Counted from the stretch's first letter, positions 41,706 through 50,749 are shown. The stretch: DNA of 64,000 nucleotides from an uncultured Lachnospiraceae bacterium (GCA_910578405.1 CAJTQO010000002.1:47760-111759); one strand, 5' to 3'. Program-made: numbers and translations. Notes: generated from the sequence alone by a model not told the origin.

Positions 41706-42542
41706 ATGAAGCATATTTATTTGAATTTAAAAAGGTTTGATATTCCAAAAGAGGAGGGCGGCGTTAATGGCATTGCTCCGGTAGCCGCATGGGGGGCATA
41801 TATTGTGGAGCATACCAAAGAGGCGCTGGCCGGATACAGCGGGGAGGATGTGGAATTTGTTATGTATCTGCCCGAGGCGCATCTGCTTACGGCAGCGGAA
41901 GCGTTAAAAGGCAGCGGATGCATTGCCCTTGGCTCCCAGGGCATACACAGAGAAGATGTAAGCAAAGGCGGCAACTTCGGAGCGTTTACCTCAAACCGGA
42001 CAGGAAAGGCTGTAAAAGCGCTGGGCTGTTCCAGCGTATTGCTCGGTCATTGTGAAGAGCGCAAAGATAAAGCAGGCATCCTGGCGGAGGCGGGGGTAGT
42101 GGATACCGATGCCGTGAACCGTATCCTGAACAAAGAAATCCAGGCGGCGACAGCGGCAGGGCTTACGGTATTGTACTGCATTGGGGAAAACGACACGGAA
42201 ATGGAGCGCTGGCAGGAAGTGTTGGGGAAACAACTGGAAATAGGGCTTAAGGATGTGGATACCTCTAAGGTAGCCATTGCCTATGAGCCGATTTGGTCCA
42301 TCGGGCCAGGCAAAACGCCGGCAGGCAGGGAATATATCCAGAAGATAGCGAAATTCGTCAAGGAACGCACCAATGGGCTTCCGGTTGCCTATGGGGGCGG
42401 CTTGAAAGCGGATAATGCAGCGATGCTTGCATCCATACCGGAGATTGACGGAGGGCTGATTGCCCTTACAAGGTTCCAGGGAGACATCGGGTTTTATCCG
42501 GAAGAATATTTGGAAATCATCCGTCTGTATTTAGGCAGGTAA
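41706..42542 (+). CDS. Triosephosphate isomerase-like protein
   Basis: TIM-barrel protein of 278 residues. The active-site set can be read: Lys in YLNLKRF, His in LGHCEERK (Cys where most enzymes have Ser), Glu in AYEPIWSIGPGKTP with the flexible loop, and AYGGGLKADNAAML for the phosphate site. It diverges from housekeeping TpiA, with an insertion after the first strand (DIPKEEGGVNGIAP). It could be a second, pathway-specific TIM or act on a related sugar phosphate. The start ATG 41706 follows ATAGGAGAAACGGG. It sits between the PFK and LarA-like genes. Confidence 0.85.
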   Translation: MKHIYLNLKRFDIPKEEGGVNGIAPVAAWGAYIVEHTKEALAGYSGEDVEFVMYLPEAHLLTAAEALKGSGCIALGSQGIHREDVSKGGNFGAFTSNRTGKAVKALGCSSVLLGHCEERKDKAGILAEAGVVDTDAVNRILNKEIQAATAAGLTVLYCIGENDTEMERWQEVLGKQLEIGLKDVDTSKVAIAYEPIWSIGPGKTPAGREYIQKIAKFVKERTNGLPVAYGGGLKADNAAMLASIPEIDGGLIALTRFQGDIGFYPEEYLEIIRLYLGR

Positions 42543-42560
42543 TGGGCATTTCCTAATTTC

Positions 42561-42611
42561 AGAGAGTTTGTGCCAGCGCTGCGCACAGACTCTGCGGCGC
42601 AAAGCGCCGCA
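42561..42611. repeat. Two adjoining hairpins before the LarA-like gene
   Basis: AGAGTTTGTGC pairs with GCACAGACTCT (one mismatch), directly followed by TGCGGCGC-AAA-GCGCCGCA, an 8-bp perfect stem. There is no T-run, so a simple terminator is unlikely. It may be an intergenic repeat or an RNA processing site. Confidence 0.65.
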
Positions 42612-42710
42612 TACCCAACAGGAGAAATGGCAAACCAAACGGATGGCAGGTCTGGCGTGGAATGCCGGTTATAATTAAGGCTATGAAAGCAGCGCAGAAA
42701 AGAGGGAAAG

Positions 42711-44162
42711 ATGAGATTAGAATTTGAATATGGACAAGGAACGATGGCAGCGAATCTGCCGGACGATACAGAAGTGTTTATCCCTGGGGAAACGATTCCG
42801 GATCCGCCCCACATCCCGGAAGAGGAGCTGGAGGCAAAAACTCTGGAATCCATCCGTAACCCTATGGGGATGGAGCCTTTGTCCCAATTGGCCAAGAAAG
42901 GCTCCAAAGTGACCATTGTATTCCCGGACAGGGTAAAAGGCGGCGAACAGCCCACCTCCCACAGGAAAATTTCCATTAAGCTTATTTTGCAGGAACTGTA
43001 TGACGCCGGGGTGGAAAAGAAAGATATCCTGTTAATTTGCTCTAATGGGCTTCACCGGAAGAATACGGAACAGGAAATCAGGGGCGTGCTTGGGGATGAA
43101 CTTTTCTGCCAGTTTTGGAACTGTGGGCAGATTATCAATCATGACAGTGAAGATTATGAACATTTGGTAGACTTGGGAACGACTGACCGGGGCGACCCGG
43201 TTCTTATGAATAAGTATGTTTATGACAGTGATGTGGCTATCTTAATCGGCCATACGCAGGGAAACCCTTATGGCGGTTATTCCGGAGGCTATAAGCATTG
43301 CGCCACAGGCATTACCCATTGGAGATCCATTGCCTCCCACCATGTGCCAAAGGTAATGCACCAGAAAGACTTTGTGCCAGTCAGCGGGCATTCCCTGATG
43401 CGGACGAAATTTGATGAAATCGGCCAGCACATGGAGAAATGCATGGGCAAGAAATTTTTCTGCTGTGATGCCGTGCTGGATACCAGTTCCAGGCAGATAG
43501 CTGTTTTCAGCGGCTACGCTGGGGTGATGCAGCCTGTTTCCTGGAAAGTGGCGGACAAGAGAACTTATGTTCCTTTTGCGGAAAAGAAATATGATGTGAT
43601 GATTTTTGGCATGCCCCAGTTTTTCCATTATGGAGAGGGGATGGGAACGAACCCGATTATGATGATGCAGGCTCTTTCCGCTCAGGTTATCCGTCATAAA
43701 AGGGTAATGAGCGACCGGTGCGTCATTATCTGCTCTTCGATTTGCAATGGGTATTTCCATGATGAATTGTGGCCGTATTTAAGGGAAATGTATGATATGT
43801 TCCAGACAGACCAGATGAATACCCTGCCGGATATGAACCGCCTGGGCGAATATTTCGCCACCAATGAGGAATATATCCGCAAATACCGTTATGCCAATGC
43901 ATTCCATCCGTTCCATGGCTTTTCCATGATTTCCTGCGGGCATATTGTGGAAATGAACACCTCCGCCATTTACATTTGCGGGGCGCAGGAGCCTGGCTAT
44001 GCAAGGGGGATGGGGTTAAAGACCAGGGCCACGATTGAGGAGGCGCTGGAGGATGCAAAGAAAAAATACGTAGGAGAGAACCCGCGCATTCTTGCCCTGC
44101 CTCTTACTTTTAAAAAGAGCGCGGTGCATTTGATGATGAAAGATGAAGTTTATAACGGTTAA
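42711..44162 (+). CDS. LarA-family nickel-pincer racemase/epimerase homologue
   Basis: A 483-residue protein of the lactate racemase LarA superfamily, whose members use the nickel-pincer nucleotide cofactor to epimerise 2-hydroxy acids by hydride transfer. Matching segments are GLHRKNTEQEI (proton-transfer His), HTQGNPYGGYSGGYKHCATG (second His and the Lys that binds the cofactor) and SIASHH (nickel ligand His). The stretch between is diverged from lactate racemase, so the substrate is probably another hydroxy acid or sugar acid. No larB, larC or larE cofactor genes are in the window. The start ATG 42711 follows GAGGGAAAG. The context of NagA/NagB-like and glycolytic enzymes suggests a sugar-acid or amino-sugar pathway. 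Confidence 0.82.
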   Translation: MRLEFEYGQGTMAANLPDDTEVFIPGETIPDPPHIPEEELEAKTLESIRNPMGMEPLSQLAKKGSKVTIVFPDRVKGGEQPTSHRKISIKLILQELYDAGVEKKDILLICSNGLHRKNTEQEIRGVLGDELFCQFWNCGQIINHDSEDYEHLVDLGTTDRGDPVLMNKYVYDSDVAILIGHTQGNPYGGYSGGYKHCATGITHWRSIASHHVPKVMHQKDFVPVSGHSLMRTKFDEIGQHMEKCMGKKFFCCDAVLDTSSRQIAVFSGYAGVMQPVSWKVADKRTYVPFAEKKYDVMIFGMPQFFHYGEGMGTNPIMMMQALSAQVIRHKRVMSDRCVIICSSICNGYFHDELWPYLREMYDMFQTDQMNTLPDMNRLGEYFATNEEYIRKYRYANAFHPFHGFSMISCGHIVEMNTSAIYICGAQEPGYARGMGLKTRATIEEALEDAKKKYVGENPRILALPLTFKKSAVHLMMKDEVYNG

Positions 44163-44236
44163 AAAATATAAAGGAACGAAAAAAGAAACAAAAAGGATGC
44201 AAAAATGAGGGATGAAAAATGAGAGGAGGAAGGAAG

Positions 44237-45052
44237 ATGCGCGAATATTACTATTATACAAAGGATGAGCTTTTAAAAAACCCGAAAATCCCGTTGATTG
44301 TAATGGAAGACAATGCGGCAGTGTTCCGCTCCATAGCGCAGGAAATGGCGGATGAAATTGAGAGGAAAAATGCTTTGGGGGAGAAGACGGTGTTTATCTG
44401 CCCGGTGGGGCCTGTCGGGCAGTATCCTTACTTTGTGGAGTTGGTAAATGAAAAGAAGCTTGATTTGAAGAATGTCTGGTTTATCAATATGGACGAATAT
44501 CTGACGGATGACAGGCAGTGGATTGACAAAGGGCACCGGTTAAGCTTCCGTGGCTTTATGGACAGGGAAGTTTATACGAAAATCCATCCGGATTTGGTGA
44601 TGCCGGAAAAACAAAGAGTATTCCCTGACCCGGACAATATTGGTTATATACCAGAATTGATAGAGGAATTGGGCGGTGTGGATATTGCGTTTGGGGGGAT
44701 TGGCATCAATGGCCATGTGGCCTTTAACGAACCTGAGGATGCTTTGTCGGGGGATGAGTTTTTGCAGTTAAAGACAAGGGCGCTGGAGATATCGAAAGAG
44801 ACAAGGGCGGTGAATTCCATCGGTGACTTAAACGGCGCTTTGGATGACATGCCGCATTACTGTATCACCATTGGCATTTATGAGATTTCCCATGCCAGGA
44901 AGATTCGGTTGGGATGCTTCCGTGACTGGCACAGAAGCGTAGTGCGCCATGCGGCCTATGGGGAACCGGAAGCGCATTTTCCGGTAAGCCTGCTGCAGAG
45001 CCATCCGGATATCAATATTAAATTGACGGAATTTGTGGCGAATCTGCCGTAG
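44237..45052 (+). CDS. Glucosamine-6-phosphate deaminase-like protein
   Basis: Member of the NagB/SugarP isomerase fold, 271 residues from ATG 44237 after GGAGGAAGGA. The family motifs NMDEYL and GGIGINGHVAFNEP are present. In NagB the second motif is usually GxGxDGHIAFNEP; here the Asp of DGH, which takes part in ring opening, is Asn. The His and following residues remain. The N-terminal P-loop-like sugar-phosphate site (VGPVGQYP) also differs from the usual GxTP. So it may act on another amino sugar phosphate or isomerise without deamination. It is followed by nagA 114 bases later. Confidence 0.85.
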   Translation: MREYYYYTKDELLKNPKIPLIVMEDNAAVFRSIAQEMADEIERKNALGEKTVFICPVGPVGQYPYFVELVNEKKLDLKNVWFINMDEYLTDDRQWIDKGHRLSFRGFMDREVYTKIHPDLVMPEKQRVFPDPDNIGYIPELIEELGGVDIAFGGIGINGHVAFNEPEDALSGDEFLQLKTRALEISKETRAVNSIGDLNGALDDMPHYCITIGIYEISHARKIRLGCFRDWHRSVVRHAAYGEPEAHFPVSLLQSHPDINIKLTEFVANLP

Positions 45053-45166
45053 AGTGTGTTTCAGACATATCCTATGGCGCTTGGATGGACATAAGGCATT
45101 GCAGGCTTTTGCAAACAAAACAAGCTGTTGGAAGCCCTATAATTGGAGAAGGGAGAAGAAAAGGCA

Positions 45167-46315
45167 ATGGAACAGTATATTATAAACGGCAATGTATATG
45201 TGGAAGGCGGTTTTCAGGAAAAGACGGTTGGGATAGAAGGCGGTTGCCTCTATATTCTTCCGAAAGGGGAAATGCCCAAAGAAGGGGCGCCAGTTTATGA
45301 CGCCCAGGGGAAAAAAGTTGTGCCGGGCTTTCTTGACATCCATACCCATGGGGCGGTAGGGGTGGATGTAAATGCCGCAACTGCAGAAGAACTGGGAAAA
45401 ATCGGCCATTTTATGGCAACGCAGGGGACGACCTCATGGCTGTGTTCGGTATTGACCGATACGAAAGAACAAACGTTATGGTGCATTGACGAATTTAAGA
45501 AACATAAAAAAATGGAAGGGAACGGCGCCAGCCTGCTTGGCATTCATTTGGAAGGGCCGTTCCTTGCAAAGGAATTTAAAGGAGCCATGCCGGAACACCT
45601 GCTTCGGGATGCGGATGTGGAGCTTTTGAAAGAGTATCAGGACGCAGCGGAAGGGAATATTAAGTATTTGACCGTGTCACCGGAAATCGAAGGCATTGTG
45701 GACGCGATTCCTGCAATCCGCGAGTTAGGGATTGTAGTGGCCATCGGCCATTCCGGCGCGGATTACGACACATCCATGAAAGCCATTTCCAACGGGGCGG
45801 CTTCCTGCACCCATATATTCAATGCCATGAAGCTGCTTCACCAGCATTTCCCGGCGATTATGGGGGCGGCTATGGAATCGGACATATACTGCGAAGCCAT
45901 CTGTGACGGAAGGCATCTCCATCCGGCTGTGGTAAGGCTTTTGATAAAGACAAAGGGGCTGGATAGGGTGGTGGCAATTACGGACTCTATTATGGCAGCG
46001 GGACTTCCGGACGGCAATTATAAGCTGGGCGTTAATGACGTAGTAGTGGTGGATGGGGACGCAAAGCTGGCTTCCAACGGCGTTCGTGCAGGCAGCACGC
46101 TTACTACAGGGCAGGCCCTTAAGAATATTATGGCGTTTACGGGACGGCCCATGGAAGAGGCATTGAGGCTGCTGACGGAGAATCCGGCAAAACTGATTGG
46201 GGTATTTGACCGTAAAGGCTCCATTGCAGAGGGCAAGGATGCAGACTTGGTGATTTTGGATGGGGAGAACAATGTGGCGGATACTTTTGTAATGGGGAAA
46301 TTAATTACCCGGTGA
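45167..46315 (+). CDS. nagA: N-acetylglucosamine-6-phosphate deacetylase
   Basis: Amidohydrolase of 382 residues that removes acetate from N-acetyl-hexosamine 6-phosphate. Motifs in order: DIHTHGAVGVDVN (the metal-site HTHG), HLEGPFLAKEFKGA, GHSGADYD, CTHIFNAMK and TDSIMAAG with the catalytic Asp. Everything needed is present. The start ATG 45167 follows GAAGGGAG. It lies between the NagB-like and aldolase genes, fitting a route from an N-acetylated sugar phosphate to triose phosphates. Confidence 0.93.
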   Translation: MEQYIINGNVYVEGGFQEKTVGIEGGCLYILPKGEMPKEGAPVYDAQGKKVVPGFLDIHTHGAVGVDVNAATAEELGKIGHFMATQGTTSWLCSVLTDTKEQTLWCIDEFKKHKKMEGNGASLLGIHLEGPFLAKEFKGAMPEHLLRDADVELLKEYQDAAEGNIKYLTVSPEIEGIVDAIPAIRELGIVVAIGHSGADYDTSMKAISNGAASCTHIFNAMKLLHQHFPAIMGAAMESDIYCEAICDGRHLHPAVVRLLIKTKGLDRVVAITDSIMAAGLPDGNYKLGVNDVVVVDGDAKLASNGVRAGSTLTTGQALKNIMAFTGRPMEEALRLLTENPAKLIGVFDRKGSIAEGKDADLVILDGENNVADTFVMGKLITR

Positions 46316-46394
46316 GAGGAAGCAAGATGCAGTTCCGGCTATGGAAATGCAATCTGTAAGTGAAAAGAAGAAACAGTAAGAAAGGAGACAGATT

Positions 46395-47552
46395 ATGGCA
46401 TTAGTACCATTAAGGCCGCTGTTGGAAGCGACGGATAAATACCGCTTTGCGCAGGGCGCATTCAATGTGAATGCAGTGGCGCAGGCCAAGGCAGTGATTG
46501 AAGTGCATGAGATGTTCCGCTCGGCGGCGATTTTGCAGGGGGCGGATCTTGCCAATGGCTTTATGGGTGGAAGGGCGGATTTTTTAAATGCAACGCTGGA
46601 AGATAAGAAAGCCGGGGCGAAAAATATCGCGGATGCAGTGAAAAAATACGGGGAGCCGTCCTCCATACCGGTGGCGCTCCATTTAGACCATGGCAAAGAT
46701 TTTGATTCCGTAAAAGCCGCTGTGGATGGGGGATACACCTCTGTAATGATTGACGGTTCCTCTTTGCCTTTTGACGAGAATGTGGAGCTGACGAGGGAGG
46801 TGGTGAAATATGCCCATGAAAGAGGGATTACGGTGGAAGGGGAGCTGGGTGTGCTGGCCGGGGTGGAAGACCATGTATTTTCCTCTTCCTCCACTTATAC
46901 CAATCCTTTGAAGGCGGTGGAATTTTTCCGTAAAACCAAAGTGGACGCATTGGCCATTTCCTATGGGACCATGCATGGCCCTTCCAAAGGGAAGGACGTA
47001 AAACTGAGGAAAGAAATTGCCATTGCCATTAAAGAATGCATGAACCATGAAAATATTTTCGGCGTGCTGGTGTCCCATGGCTCTTCTACCGTCCCCAAAT
47101 ATATTGTGGATGAAATCAACGGGTTGGGGGGCGAGGTGCAAAACGCTTATGGCATCTCCATTGATGAGTTAAGGCAGGCAATTCCCTGTGGAATCGGGAA
47201 GATTAACGTGGATACGGATATCCGCCTGGCAGTGACAAGGAATATGAAAGAGTTTTTTGCCAAGTACCCGCACAAGCAGGGAAGTCCTTCCATCGGCGGG
47301 ATTTATGAGCTGTTGGAGAAAAATAAGGCGCAAGTGGATCCGAGGGTGTTCTTAACGCCGATTATGGAGACGCTTATGAAAGGCTCCATTCCGGATGACG
47401 ACGTGGCAGCTATTACAGGCTGCATCGAAGTCGGTGTGAAAGAAGCGGTAGGGACTTTGATTGTGCAGTTTGGCTCCGTTGGAAAAGCTCCGCTGGTTGA
47501 GCAGGTAACGTTAGAAGAGATGGCGCAGCGTTATAAAAAGGACGGGATTTAA
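46395..47552 (+). CDS. Class II ketose-bisphosphate aldolase
   Basis: Zinc-dependent aldolase of 385 residues, acting on fructose or tagatose 1,6-bisphosphate or a related ketose. The zinc ligands are in HLDHG, GTMHG and SHGSS; ELGVLAGVEDHV holds the Glu-rich loop, and GIGKINVDTDIRLA binds phosphate. It is longer than the classical GatY/KbaY enzymes (about 285 residues), with an extended C-terminal part. The start ATG 46395 follows AAGGAGACAG. Last gene of the sugar-phosphate cluster; together with the PFK-like and TIM-like proteins it completes a lower pathway. Confidence 0.92.
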   Translation: MALVPLRPLLEATDKYRFAQGAFNVNAVAQAKAVIEVHEMFRSAAILQGADLANGFMGGRADFLNATLEDKKAGAKNIADAVKKYGEPSSIPVALHLDHGKDFDSVKAAVDGGYTSVMIDGSSLPFDENVELTREVVKYAHERGITVEGELGVLAGVEDHVFSSSSTYTNPLKAVEFFRKTKVDALAISYGTMHGPSKGKDVKLRKEIAIAIKECMNHENIFGVLVSHGSSTVPKYIVDEINGLGGEVQNAYGISIDELRQAIPCGIGKINVDTDIRLAVTRNMKEFFAKYPHKQGSPSIGGIYELLEKNKAQVDPRVFLTPIMETLMKGSIPDDDVAAITGCIEVGVKEAVGTLIVQFGSVGKAPLVEQVTLEEMAQRYKKDGI

Positions 47553-47678
47553 AAGGCGCGATTATATTTTACGAAGGATGCTTGGCGGATTGGATTTGGA
47601 GAGGCGAAGGCGCGAAGTGGGATGCGCAGTAAGGAGGTCAGGGGAAGGGACATAAAAAGGTATGAAAAAAATTCATAC

Positions 47679-47707
47679 TGTTTCAATGGCAGTGTTTCCG
47701 GTATAAT
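47679..47707 (+). promoter_or_regulatory. Probable promoter of the ABC importer operon
   Basis: A perfect TATAAT (47702-47707) preceded at 17 bases by TGTTTC, a weak -35, lies about 95 bases before the permease start. The 248-base gap after the aldolase gene supports a new transcription unit here. Confidence 0.5.
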
Positions 47708-47800
47708 GTAAAAAAGAGATAGAGTTCCATCCAGACAGCGGGCGGATTTTGCCCTGTCCGGGCGAAACGGCAGATACAGAAAACAGAAAGGAAAAATGCT

Positions 47801-48580
47801 ATGAAAGAAAAAAACAAAGGTAGTAAGATCCCCAATAAAGTATGGCTGCTGATTTCTTTTTCGGTAGCTATGATATTGTGGTATTTGTTGTCCCTGAATC
47901 CAAAGACGGCCAGAAGCTTCCCCAATATAGTCGTGACGCTCCAGTCCGCCAAAACCATGATGGAAAGGGGGGTGTTCTGGAAGGATATCCAGAGCAGTCT
48001 GATTTCCGTCAGCGCCGGGTTTGTCCTTGGTTTTATCCTGTCGTTGCCAACGGCGATTCTGATGGCATGGTACCGCCCGGTCAGGAATATTATTGAACCT
48101 TGGATTCAGTTTGTGCGGAATATCCCGCCTTTGGCTTACGTGCCGTTAGTGGTTATTTCCGCCGGTGTGGGAAGAAAGCCGCAGATTATCGTTATTACCA
48201 TCGCTACTTTCTTAATTATGACCATTACTATTTACCAGGGCGTTATCAATATTGACGAGACATTGATTAAAGCCGCCAGAGTGCTTGGGGCTACGGACAA
48301 AGACATCTTTTTGCGCGTGATAGCGCCTGCCACGCTGCCTTTTATTATGACTGCGGTAAGGCTGGGCGCATCGGTTGCCCTGACGACACTGATTGCGGCA
48401 GAATCCACAGGCGCCAGCGCCGGTCTTGGCATGCGTATCCGTTCTTTAAACAACAGTTTTGAGTCGGAGCCTATGCTGTTATATATTATCCTTATCGGCA
48501 TTATAGGCATTACGGTGGAAAAGGTCATTAAAATATTGGAAAGGAAGCTGACGGGATGGCAGGAGAAGAGAGAAATATAA
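47801..48580 (+). CDS. ABC permease, SsuC/TauC type
   Basis: Integral membrane subunit of a nitrate/sulfonate/taurine-class importer, 259 residues, six membrane helices. FVRNIPPLAYVPLVVI is the membrane start of the binding-protein-dependent transport domain and AARVLGATDKDIFLRVIAPA is the EAA loop that contacts the ATPase. The start ATG 47801 follows AGAAAGGAAAAA. The ATPase gene starts inside its 3' end, showing tight coupling. Confidence 0.93.
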   Translation: MKEKNKGSKIPNKVWLLISFSVAMILWYLLSLNPKTARSFPNIVVTLQSAKTMMERGVFWKDIQSSLISVSAGFVLGFILSLPTAILMAWYRPVRNIIEPWIQFVRNIPPLAYVPLVVISAGVGRKPQIIVITIATFLIMTITIYQGVINIDETLIKAARVLGATDKDIFLRVIAPATLPFIMTAVRLGASVALTTLIAAESTGASAGLGMRIRSLNNSFESEPMLLYIILIGIIGITVEKVIKILERKLTGWQEKREI

Positions 48581-49347
48581 AACTGAAAATTGACAATGTG
48601 AAAAAAATATACAATTCCCGCAATGGGGAAATGATTGCTTTAAACGGGGTCAACCTGGATATTGCGGAGAACGAATTTATTTGTGTGGTAGGCCCTTCCG
48701 GCTGCGGCAAATCCACTCTTTTAAACATTATTGCAGGATTGTTGGAGCCTACGTCCGGCGAGGTGTATTGCGACGGGAAGAAAGTGGAAGGGACAGGGAC
48801 AGAGCGTGGCGTGGTTTTCCAGCAATATGCGCTGTTCCCCTGGATGACGGTAAAGAAGAACGTAATGTTTGGCTTAAACCTGCAGGGGATTAAAGGAAAA
48901 GAAGCGGAAGAGCGGGCCATGAAGTACATAAAGATGGTGCAGTTGGAAGACTTCCTGGATCACTATCCTAAGGAGCTTTCCGGCGGTATGAAGCAGAGGG
49001 TGGCCATTGCGAGAGCTTATGCGGTAAATCCTTCGGTACTGTTAATGGATGAGCCTTTCGGCGCGTTGGATGCGCAGACGAGGACACAGTTGCAGTCGGA
49101 ACTGTTGGAAACCTGGGAGAAAGAACAGAAGACTTGTTTCTTTATTACTCATGATGTGGATGAGGCCATTATCCTGGCGCAGAAGGTAATTATTATGAGC
49201 GCAAGGCCGGGAAGGATTAAAGAAATCGTGGATATTGACATTCCGTATCCACGTACGCAGGAAACGAAGATGTCTCCGGCATTTCTGGAATTGAAGAACC
49301 ATATTTGGGGCCAGGTATATCAGGAATACCTGGAAGTAAGGAAATAG
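48556..49347 (+). CDS. ABC ATPase, SsuB/TauB type
   Basis: ATP-hydrolysing subunit, 263 residues. Walker A is GPSGCGKST, signature LSGGMKQR, Walker B LLMDEPFGALD and switch ITHDVDEA. The C-terminal RPGRIKEIVDIDIPYPR is typical of the nitrate/sulfonate class. It overlaps the permease gene by 25 bases. A GAGCCTGG...CCGGGCTTTTT hairpin lies in the gap before the binding-protein gene and may adjust relative expression. Confidence 0.94.
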   Translation: MAGEERNIKLKIDNVKKIYNSRNGEMIALNGVNLDIAENEFICVVGPSGCGKSTLLNIIAGLLEPTSGEVYCDGKKVEGTGTERGVVFQQYALFPWMTVKKNVMFGLNLQGIKGKEAEERAMKYIKMVQLEDFLDHYPKELSGGMKQRVAIARAYAVNPSVLLMDEPFGALDAQTRTQLQSELLETWEKEQKTCFFITHDVDEAIILAQKVIIMSARPGRIKEIVDIDIPYPRTQETKMSPAFLELKNHIWGQVYQEYLEVRK

Positions 49348-49457
49348 GGGAGCGAATGTAGCAAGGGGCATTTCTATGGATAGTTAAGAGCCTGGAGCCT
49401 GACGCATGGAAGGAACCGGGCTTTTTCTATAAAACATATATATAAGGAGGATAAAAA

Positions 49458-50594
49458 ATGAAAAAAGTATTAAGCGTACTGCTGACAGCGGCAATGCTTG
49501 TAACACTGGCTGGCTGCGGTGGTAAAGAGGAACCGGCTGCGCCAGCCCAGGATGCGGCTGCAACCAGAGAGGAAACGCCTGCGCCGGAAGCAGAGGCAGA
49601 GCAGCCGGAAGCGGAAGCTCCGGAAGAGACAGGCACAGAAGCGGATGCGGCAGCAGACACAGCGGCAGGCGACAGTGCAAATTATGAACCGGTGACATTA
49701 AAGGTGGCATATATGCCTAACTACGGCAGCCTTTGGTCTGTACTGACGGCAGACAAAAAGGGCTATTTTGAAGAGGTAGGCATCACGGTGGAAATGGTGG
49801 AATTTGCAGACGGCCCTACGATTATCGCGGCTATGGAATCCGGGAGCATTGATGTGGGTTATATTGGCCAGGGCGCGCACAAGCTGTGCATCAACGGCCA
49901 GGCGTCTATTTTTGCGCTTTCCCACATTTCCAATGGCGATGCGTTAATTGGCGGCGCAGGGATTACGAAGGTGGAAGAGCTGGCAGGCAAGAAGGTGGCA
50001 TATTCTTCCGGAAGCTCCAGTGAGGATATTCTTGTGAACTCCTTAAATGCGGCGGGCATGACTATGGATGATATTGAAGCGGTGGATATGGATGCTTCCG
50101 CAATCGTTACGGCTATGCTTTCCGGCGGTGTGGACGCTTGCGCCACATGGTCTCCGAACAGTTTGAAGATTCTGGAAGAGATGGCGGACGCCACCAAGCT
50201 GACCGACAATATGTCCTTTAAGGATACGACAGTTTCCCTTGCAAGCTGGATTGTTATGCCGTCTTATGCGGAAGAGAACAAAGATATCCTGGTAAGGTTC
50301 ACCAAGGCCCTGTTTAAGGCAATGGACTATGCAGCGGATGAGAATTACGAAGAAGTGGCAGAGTATGTGGCAGCGCAGGTAGCGCAGGATTATGACAGCG
50401 TGTTTGCACAGAGAGGCGATGCAGACTGGCTGACAGGCAAAGAGGTTTCCGAAGGCGCGGCAAATGGCCAGGTGGAAGCATATTATGAGACACAGAAGCA
50501 GGGCTTTGTGGCAGCAGGCGCTGTGGAAGCAGACCCTGTTCCGGCAGTGGCGGATTACGTTATGCTGGATGTTATGGTGGAAGCGGGCAAATAA
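49458..50594 (+). CDS. ABC binding lipoprotein, SsuA/TauA/NMT1 type
   Basis: Extracellular binding lipoprotein of 378 residues. The signal peptide ends at LAGC. A linker of about 50 residues rich in Ala, Glu and Pro follows, then an NMT1/SsuA-type domain from LKVAYMPNYGSLW. The segments DVGYIGQGAHKLCI and ATWSPNS line the expected ligand cleft. Ligands of the class include aliphatic sulfonates, taurine, nitrate and thiamine precursors; this one cannot be read off. The domain is collinear with the C-terminal half of the receptor protein at 53.0-54.9 kb, sharing VAYMPNYGSL, GYIG-GAHK-CI and WSP. The start ATG 49458 follows TAAGGAGGATAAAAA, a very strong site. Confidence 0.93.
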   Translation: MKKVLSVLLTAAMLVTLAGCGGKEEPAAPAQDAAATREETPAPEAEAEQPEAEAPEETGTEADAAADTAAGDSANYEPVTLKVAYMPNYGSLWSVLTADKKGYFEEVGITVEMVEFADGPTIIAAMESGSIDVGYIGQGAHKLCINGQASIFALSHISNGDALIGGAGITKVEELAGKKVAYSSGSSSEDILVNSLNAAGMTMDDIEAVDMDASAIVTAMLSGGVDACATWSPNSLKILEEMADATKLTDNMSFKDTTVSLASWIVMPSYAEENKDILVRFTKALFKAMDYAADENYEEVAEYVAAQVAQDYDSVFAQRGDADWLTGKEVSEGAANGQVEAYYETQKQGFVAAGAVEADPVPAVADYVMLDVMVEAGK

Positions 50595-50599
50595 AAAGC

Positions 50600-50681
50600 G
50601 TTACTGTTCACTCCGTTCCAGTAACAGGTAAAAATCCATGCAAAATTTGCTTCGCAAATGGATTTTTACTTGAACAGTAAC
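50600..50681. repeat. Nested inverted repeat after the binding-protein gene
   Basis: The outer arms GTTACTGTTCA and TGAACAGTAAC pair over 11 bp. The inner arms GTAAAAATCCAT and ATGGATTTTTAC pair over 12 bp, and the core ATTTGC-TTC-GCAAAT makes a tip. It has the look of a dispersed intergenic repeat known to recur in Lachnospiraceae genomes. It begins five bases after the stop, so it probably stabilises or ends the importer mRNA. Confidence 0.85.
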
Positions 50682-50720
50682 TAAAAAGCTGGCATTTCCG
50701 TGATTTTATAAGGTTATGGA

Positions 50721-50749
50721 TTGAGAGTAGTGTGCCTTTGTGGTATACT
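50721..50749 (+). promoter_or_regulatory. Sigma-A promoter of the sensor kinase operon
   Basis: TTGAGA and TATACT are exactly 17 bases apart, 48 bases before the kinase start codon. It separates the kinase, regulator and fusion-receptor genes from the importer operon. Confidence 0.8.
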
